DNA of 64,000 nt from Methylorubrum populi (GTDB lineage Bacteria; Pseudomonadota; Alphaproteobacteria; Rhizobiales; Beijerinckiaceae), in assembly GCF_002355515.1 (NCBI RefSeq), contig NZ_AP014810.1, positions 1-64,000 on the forward strand, given 5' to 3'. Numbering within the stretch: the first letter of the stretch is position 1; each line of letters opens with the position of its first letter. Made by a program: the position numbers and the translations under genes. Below, one piece after another: positions 59,125 through 64,000 of this stretch. Below the pieces are notes generated by a model that saw only the letters and a list, made by a program, of their open reading frames with translations, was not told the DNA's origin and made no database searches.

Positions 59125-59310
59125 GACATAACTCCAAAGTTATTATTGGATTTAGACTTTCGAGGAATGTACCAGCGCCGTGAAATGCCGATTGCGCATC
59201 AAGACGATGCCCTCCGGCTTCGAACTTCGAGGACGTGCGGTCCAACCCGACGCGGCTGATCCCGCGCAAACCTGCTGGAGCGGGCCAAATCGTATGCACA
59301 CTTCGGTCGT

Positions 59311-60679
59311 GTCCGTCAATGAGGTGGAAATTCGGGGTGGAGTTGGAGCGGCCATCGGTCAGGCGGCCTGAGGTGGAATTGCTGTGAGGGTGTCGTCGAG
59401 CAGGCTCGGGGTGAAGCCAGCCATGCCCTCGATCTGCATGTAGCGGTGCTGGAGCTGCCATTCGTCGTTGGCCTCCAACAGCACGGCTCCGATCAGACGC
59501 TGGATCGAGTCGGTGTTGGGGAAGATGCCCACCACGTCGGCGCGTCGCTTGATCTCCTTGTTGAGACGCTCCAGCGGGTTTGTGGAGTGCAACTTCGTTC
59601 GGTGCTGCAGCGGGAACGTCAGGTAGGCGAGCACGTCCTCGCTCGTGGCATCGATGAAGCCTTTGAGCTTCGGCCAACGGTTGTGAAGCTGCTCAGCCAG
59701 ATGGTGGAGCGCGGCTCGGGCTGCCTCCTGGTCGGGCTGCTGGAAGGCGTGGCGCAAGCCGGCGGCGACCATGGTCTGCTGAGCGCGCGGCACATAAGCG
59801 AGCGCGTTGCGGGTCCAATGAACCCGGCACCTTTGCCAGGTCGCCTTCAGGACGCGGCATATGGCGGCTTTAAGCCCCTCGTGCGCGTCCGAGATGACAA
59901 GTTGCACACCTGACAGCCCGCGCTTGACCAGGTCGCGCAGGAAATCGGTCCAGAACACCTCGGCCTCGGACGGGCCGATGTGCAGCCCGATGATCTCGCG
60001 TCGACCTTCGGTGTCCACCGCCACGGCGACTATGGCGGCTACGGAGACGATGCGCCCGCCCTCACGCACCTTGAGGTAGGTGGCGTCGAGCCAGAGATAG
60101 GGCCATGCGCCGGACAGCGGGCGCTTGAGGAAGGCGTTCACCCGCTCATCGATGTCCTTGCACAGCTTCGACACGGAGGACTTCGAGATGCCCGACAGCC
60201 CCATGGCCTGCACCAGGTCGTCCACGCGCCGAGTCGACACGCCTGCGATCCACGCCTCCTGGATCACCGCCACCAGCGCCTTCTCGACGGTCTTCCTTGG
60301 CTCCAGGAAGCCGGGGAAGTAGCTGCCGGTGCGCAGCTTGGGGATCTTGAGGTTGAGCGAGCCCAGCCGCGTGTCGAGGCTGCGTTCGCGATACCCGTTG
60401 CGGTAGGTGCTGCGCTCGCCAGACCGCTCGTAACGACCCGCGCCGATCAGACCGTCCACATCGGCCTCCATCAGGATCTGCAGGACCGTCTCGGCCAGGC
60501 TGCGCAGGAAGTTGCCGTCGTCAGCCTTCTGAAAAGCCTCGATCAGTGCCACTCTGTCGTCGGTCATCGGGTGCTCCCGGTTCGGGTTGAAGTCCGCAAA
60601 CTCCACCTTAGCCGCATGGCCCGATGGCCACCCCAATCCCCGCCAAAGCGGTCCTCGAATTTACACCTCGTCCGCGGAC
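59311..60679 (-). mobile_element. IS256-family insertion sequence (ends approximate)
   Basis: The ends carry imperfect inverted repeats sharing GTCCG, then GAGGTG-x-AAATTCG (left at 59311-59336, right at about 60654-60679 on the other strand). I could not find a flanking direct repeat, so the borders may be a few bases off. It carries one intact transposase. Confidence 0.7.
59359..60567 (-). CDS. IS256-family transposase
   Basis: 402 residues from ATG 60567 (MTDDRVALIEAFQKADDG). Mutator-type core: DVDGLIGAGRYERSGERSTY, RNGYRERSLDTRLGSLNLKI, catalytic WLDATYLKVREGG and ISDAHEGLKAAI, and the third acid in LHSTNPLERLNKEIKRRADV. The frame is intact. Confidence 0.93.
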   Translation of the reverse strand: MTDDRVALIEAFQKADDGNFLRSLAETVLQILMEADVDGLIGAGRYERSGERSTYRNGYRERSLDTRLGSLNLKIPKLRTGSYFPGFLEPRKTVEKALVAVIQEAWIAGVSTRRVDDLVQAMGLSGISKSSVSKLCKDIDERVNAFLKRPLSGAWPYLWLDATYLKVREGGRIVSVAAIVAVAVDTEGRREIIGLHIGPSEAEVFWTDFLRDLVKRGLSGVQLVISDAHEGLKAAICRVLKATWQRCRVHWTRNALAYVPRAQQTMVAAGLRHAFQQPDQEAARAALHHLAEQLHNRWPKLKGFIDATSEDVLAYLTFPLQHRTKLHSTNPLERLNKEIKRRADVVGIFPNTDSIQRLIGAVLLEANDEWQLQHRYMQIEGMAGFTPSLLDDTLTAIPPQAA

Positions 60680-60716
60680 GCTACCTGCACTTCCGATAGG
60701 AAACCGCTCCGGGATC

Positions 60717-61916
60717 TCAGAGCGACCCGACGGACGGATCGGACGCGTTCTCGTGGAGGACAAGCCCTTCCACCTCGTCGACCGCCCGCTCCCAGGGCGC
60801 GTCGGCGAGTGCCTTACGGGTGTTCTCGTAACCAGCCTGCCGCCGCGCCGCGATGCCGTCGCGGCTGAAGTCGACGTCGCCCGTATGGTCCTGGCCCTCC
60901 ACCGGCTGTGCGAGGAGCCGCACCACATGCATGCGCGTCAGGCATCCGAAGCTCTCAAGCTCCCGCACCTCCGGCGTTTGTCGCTCCTCCTCCGGCAGGC
61001 GCCTGGCGAGCTCCGCGACGACGTGGCGGAGCCGGTGCAACTGCTTCTGCCGAGTGATGTGGGTATGGGCGCGGCTCGCGTATTGCAGGTCCTTTTGGCG
61101 GCCCATCACCTCCCAGATACTGGTTGGCTCCGCTCCCTCCGGATTCCAGATATGGATCGCGAACACCAGGGAGTTCCGGCGCGGGTTGTCGTCGAACACC
61201 GCCTCGACAGGCGTGTTCGAGAGGATACCTCCGTCCCAGTAAAGCTGGCCGTCGATGCGGACCGCCGGGAAGGCTGGAGGCAGCGCTCCGGAGGCCATGA
61301 CATGGCGTAGGTCAAGACGCATGTCCCGGCTGTCGAAGTAACGCATCTGCCCGGTGCCCACGTTCGCCGCCCCCACCGTGAGGCGGCAGCCGCCGTGGTT
61401 CAGCGTCGGTTGGTCGACGAGATCCCGCAGCGTCGCCTCAAGCGGGCGGGTCGAGTAGTAGCCCGCCTGCTCGGCACCAAGCGGCACATGCGGCCCGGCA
61501 AAGGCAAACGGGTTGGGAGTGAAGAACGGTTCGATCCCTTGCGTGATCGTCAGCCAGTTGGCGGCGTAGGTGCCGAACACCGGCAGCGCCGACAAAGTCC
61601 GATGCAGCGGACCATGCTCGACCCGGCTCCAGAACGCATCGAGACGTTCGAGGCGGCGCTCCAGGGGATTTCCCGCGATCAGGCTGGCGTTGATGGCACC
61701 GATGGAGGTGCCGATGACCCAATCGGGCTCGATCCCGGCCTCGTGCAGGGCCTGGTAGACGCCGACCTGGTAGGCGCCGAGAGCCCCGCCTCCCTGTAAC
61801 ACCAGCACGATCTGCCCGAATCGCCTGCGCAGGCCATGGGCGAGCGACTCGGGTTCGGGTGCCGTTGGCGCGGAAGACGAGTTCGTGGGAGGTTGAGGTG
61901 GGACCGTATCGAGCAT
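60717..61916 (-). CDS. patatin-like phospholipase
   Basis: 399 residues. The oxyanion loop LVLQGGGALGAYQVG, the nucleophile elbow IGTSIGAINASLIAG (Ser of GxSxG) and the catalytic Asp in YWDGGILSNTP form the Ser-Asp dyad of patatin lipases. The C-terminal 130 residues resemble the DUF3734 extension of bacterial patatins (SIWEVMGRQKDLQYASRAHT). The substrate is probably membrane lipid or short-chain ester. The first residues are Pro/Ser-rich, so a start a few codons away is possible. Confidence 0.9.
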   Translation of the reverse strand: MLDTVPPQPPTNSSSAPTAPEPESLAHGLRRRFGQIVLVLQGGGALGAYQVGVYQALHEAGIEPDWVIGTSIGAINASLIAGNPLERRLERLDAFWSRVEHGPLHRTLSALPVFGTYAANWLTITQGIEPFFTPNPFAFAGPHVPLGAEQAGYYSTRPLEATLRDLVDQPTLNHGGCRLTVGAANVGTGQMRYFDSRDMRLDLRHVMASGALPPAFPAVRIDGQLYWDGGILSNTPVEAVFDDNPRRNSLVFAIHIWNPEGAEPTSIWEVMGRQKDLQYASRAHTHITRQKQLHRLRHVVAELARRLPEEERQTPEVRELESFGCLTRMHVVRLLAQPVEGQDHTGDVDFSRDGIAARRQAGYENTRKALADAPWERAVDEVEGLVLHENASDPSVGSL

Positions 61917-61961
61917 GGCATCCTCCATCGCGGTCCGGGCTCGATCCGCCGGGCTTCGGAT

Positions 61962-63200
61962 TTATGTCACACCTCGGGCCGAACTCGGCTCGCGCAGGCC
62001 CAATGTCAGGGCCGCCGCCAGGGCGAGCGAGGCCGCCACGCCGAGGACGCAGGCGCCCCAGCCCCAGCGCTCGAACACCTGTCCAAGGACGGCCGTGCCA
62101 GCGAGGCCGCCGAGATAGTAGAAAAAGAGGTACAACCCGCTCGCCGACGTCCGCTCTCCCGTTGCGGACCGGCCGACGACGCTCGTGGCGATGGCTTGCG
62201 CCAGGAAGGTGCCGACCCCGACGAGGACGAGACCGGCCAGGACGAGCGGGAGGGCCATGGACGTCAGCAGCGGCAGGCCGAGCCCGGCAATCAGCAGGCC
62301 CACGGCCAAGCCGCGTCGGAGCCCGAGCCGAGCGCTCACGCGTCCGGCCAGCGGCGTGATCACCAACGAGGGCAGAAAGACGAAGTAGACGAAGCCCAGC
62401 ATCATCGGTCCGACCAGGAAGGGCGAGCCGATCAGGACGAAATTCACGAAGGTGAACGTTCCCAGGAAGGCGAACAGGATGCAGAAGCCGATGCCGAAGG
62501 CGGCCAGTAGCGTCGGGTTGGCGAAGTGTTCAGCCCAGACGGCGAACGGCGAGGTTTGCCCGTGCCGGCCCATGTCTGCGCTCGGTTTGGGCGGGGGGGC
62601 TCTCAGCACGAGCACGGCGAGGCCGGCGCCGGCGAGGTTCAGCAGCGCGAAGGCGATGAAGTTCGAGACCAGCCCGAGGTGGTCGACGAGGGCGGCGGCG
62701 ACGAGCCGGCCGACAAGGTTGCTGGCAACGTTCCCGGTCACGTATGCCGCGAAGGCACCGGCCGCGGCCGACGCGGAGCAAGCCTCGCCCAGGTAGGCGA
62801 GGGTCAGCGTGAAGGCCGCCGCCATGCAGATGCCCTGCAGCACCCGGAGCGCGGCAAAGGTCATGAGGTCCGGCAGGGTACCGAGCAGCGCTGTCGGGAT
62901 GGCGAGAAGCAACAGGCTGACGACCACGCCGCGGCGTCTGTCGATACGCCGACCGAGCAGGGCTACTCCGAGACCGCCGAGGGCCATGCCGAGCGTGGTC
63001 GCGTTGACGGCGAAGCTGATCGTGGCGGCGCTCACCCCGTAGGCCTGGGCGAGGGACGGCAGGATGGCCTGGGTTGCGAACAGGTCCACCACGGTCAGGA
63101 ATGCCATCAGGCCGATGACCAGGTTGCGGACGAGGTCACCCGCGTAGCTGCCCTCGCGCAGCGTAGGCCCGTTCAGGCCGACCGTACCGGGATGGGTCAT
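61962..63200 (-). CDS. MFS transporter
   Basis: 412 residues with twelve membrane segments. The loop 2-3 motif appears as GLGVALLGRRIDRRRGVVVS and an N-terminal segment reads VVDLFATQAILPSLAQAYGV, typical of the YnfM/AraJ-type subfamily of drug or metabolite exporters. It starts 27 bases after the end of the cupin gene on the same strand, so the two may be co-transcribed. Substrate unknown. Confidence 0.88.
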   Translation of the reverse strand: MTHPGTVGLNGPTLREGSYAGDLVRNLVIGLMAFLTVVDLFATQAILPSLAQAYGVSAATISFAVNATTLGMALGGLGVALLGRRIDRRRGVVVSLLLLAIPTALLGTLPDLMTFAALRVLQGICMAAAFTLTLAYLGEACSASAAAGAFAAYVTGNVASNLVGRLVAAALVDHLGLVSNFIAFALLNLAGAGLAVLVLRAPPPKPSADMGRHGQTSPFAVWAEHFANPTLLAAFGIGFCILFAFLGTFTFVNFVLIGSPFLVGPMMLGFVYFVFLPSLVITPLAGRVSARLGLRRGLAVGLLIAGLGLPLLTSMALPLVLAGLVLVGVGTFLAQAIATSVVGRSATGERTSASGLYLFFYYLGGLAGTAVLGQVFERWGWGACVLGVAASLALAAALTLGLREPSSARGVT

Positions 63201-63227
63201 GGCCCGCCTCCTTGCCTTCTCGCGGCC

Positions 63228-63731
63228 TCACATCTCGTGAGGATCGCCCTTCACGTGGAAGAGGTCGGCCGACAGAAGGACGGCGGTCGTGCTGCCGGTG
63301 TTCTTCCACCAATGCGCGGTGGCGTGCGTCTCCGTCGTCGCCTCGCCGGCCTTGTGGGTGATCGGCACCGCGCACGTGCTCGCGTATTCGACCACCTCGC
63401 CTGCGACGACGTATATGATGGCCGGGCGGTCGCCGTGGCTGTGCCAGGGGACGATGCCGCCTGGCTCGATCACCAGCCGCCGCAACCGGAACTGCCGGTC
63501 CTTTATGCCAACCGGCTCCTTCACGAGGTCGGTCGAGGCGATCACGGTGTCGGTCACGCCCTTGGCCAAGGCCTTGCTCTCGGCCTGCCCATTGCCGCTC
63601 GCGGCCACCTTGTCCGCCGGGCAGGAACCAGCCTGTGCCGTGCTGGCGCCGAGCGCGATGGCCGCAATCGTGATGAGTGAGCTTCGCAGGTTGCATCTGA
63701 CCGCATTGCGGATCTTCGGGATCGTGGCCAT
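63228..63731 (-). CDS. exported cupin-domain protein
   Basis: 167 residues from ATG 63731, with GGAGGG six bases upstream. The signal peptide SLITIAAIALGASTAQAGS is followed by a cupin fold with VIEPGGIVPWHSHGDRPAIIYVV (metal-binding His pair) and THATAHWWKN in motif 2. The ORF stays open to 63989, but the extra part is Arg-rich and does not fit. A single-domain periplasmic cupin; substrate unknown. It precedes the MFS gene. Confidence 0.85.
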   Translation of the reverse strand: MATIPKIRNAVRCNLRSSLITIAAIALGASTAQAGSCPADKVAASGNGQAESKALAKGVTDTVIASTDLVKEPVGIKDRQFRLRRLVIEPGGIVPWHSHGDRPAIIYVVAGEVVEYASTCAVPITHKAGEATTETHATAHWWKNTGSTTAVLLSADLFHVKGDPHEM

Positions 63732-63864
63732 CGCTGCCCTCCTGGATGGACGTCGGAACCATCCCGGTCGGGATGCGCCTGGATCATCCGAGGGTAGCGG
63801 CCGCGGCAGAAATGCCGTTACGGCGTAGGGACGATGCCTTGCGGTTATCGGCTCGGCGCCCGCC

Positions 63865-64000
63865 TCACGCGGATACCAGCGGCTCAGGAGTAACCTCCTC
63901 GCCCAGATCGAACCGGCTGGGAGGCCAGCGATATCGGCCGAGCGCCGCCACGAGCGCCGCGAGTGGCGATGACCAGCGCCGGCCCGCAACCGTGACGAGA
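63865..64000 (-). CDS. C-terminal end of a protein cut by the window edge, possibly a LysR regulator
   Basis: On the minus strand from the right edge, one frame reads LVTVAGRRWSSPLAALVAAL, GRYRWPPSRFDLGEEVTPEP, LVSA and a stop. It has the look of the last helix and tail of a LysR-type effector domain, but only 44 residues are visible. The identity is a guess. Confidence 0.4.
   Translation of the reverse strand, partial: LVTVAGRRWSSPLAALVAALGRYRWPPSRFDLGEEVTPEPLVSA

Noticed and set aside
1..64000. tRNA, rRNA or CRISPR features
   Set aside because: I looked for tRNA-like cloverleafs with CCA-type ends, rRNA signatures and direct-repeat arrays and found none that I could support.

Overview
The window looks like DNA from a Methylobacterium/Methylorubrum-like alphaproteobacterium. 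It is GC-rich, has Ti-type tra genes (traA, traC, traD, traG), a RepA-type plasmid initiator, many insertion sequences and 3-hydroxybutyrate metabolism. The assignment rests on gene content only, since no rRNA or other phylogenetic marker is present.

The main result is structural. Two identical-looking 888-bp IS6-family copies (5696-6583 and 53093-53980) lie in the same orientation around a 46.5-kb segment. The 8 bases just inside both copies are the same (ATGCCCAC at 6584-6591 and 53085-53092). Joining 53084 to 6584 restores an intact 180-codon marR gene. The segment was therefore a circular replicon, now integrated as an IS6 cointegrate. Its gene order should be read as a circle.

Circle contents: (i) a Tn3-family transposon with marR and ykgB/rclC-like passengers plus tnpR and tnpA. 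It is split across the two ends of the segment, sits in cydB, and is followed by an IS3 element that removed its outer end and part of cydB. (ii) A DNA-transfer module (traA, oriT, traC, traD, traG) in which traG is interrupted by a second, 3.8-kb Tn3-family transposon with a 5-bp target duplication. No mating-pore genes are present. (iii) A maintenance module: iteron origin, repA, parA with a small RHH partner, a large ParB-like protein, an ArdC-like antirestriction protein, a PIN toxin and antitoxin, and a resolvase. A recurring GTGTATRCAC palindrome runs through this module. (iv) A probable defence island: an AAA_13/RloC-like ATPase with a CPFC motif, a P63C protein and an MmeI-like type IIL restriction-modification enzyme. 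(v) A stress and ion-homeostasis island: ChaA, a tandem-repeat protein, a LOV blue-light histidine kinase, FtsH, a CaCA antiporter, NhaA, DUF4112, two tandem DUF1476 (ATPase inhibitor zeta-like) proteins, ExoD and a bd-type oxidase.

The most novel signal lies in island (v). Five copies of a conserved structured leader sit upstream of five separate transcription units. They share the cores GGCCCCTCTGG and CGATGT, enclosed by stems that vary in sequence but keep their pairing. This looks like a cis-regulatory RNA, or a shared control element, that ties the island into one regulon.

Outside the circle the host DNA is also scarred. A P450 gene is split by an IS1380-family element with a 5-bp duplication, and removing the element restores a 413-aa reading frame. 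Its ferredoxin-reductase partner lost its N-terminus to IS6 copy 1. On the other side a selenoneine-type locus (senA/senB) lost the senA C-terminus to IS6 copy 2. Beyond these lie a CYTH-CHAD protein, an IS256-family element, a patatin-like lipase, an MFS transporter, a cupin protein and a cut gene at the right edge.
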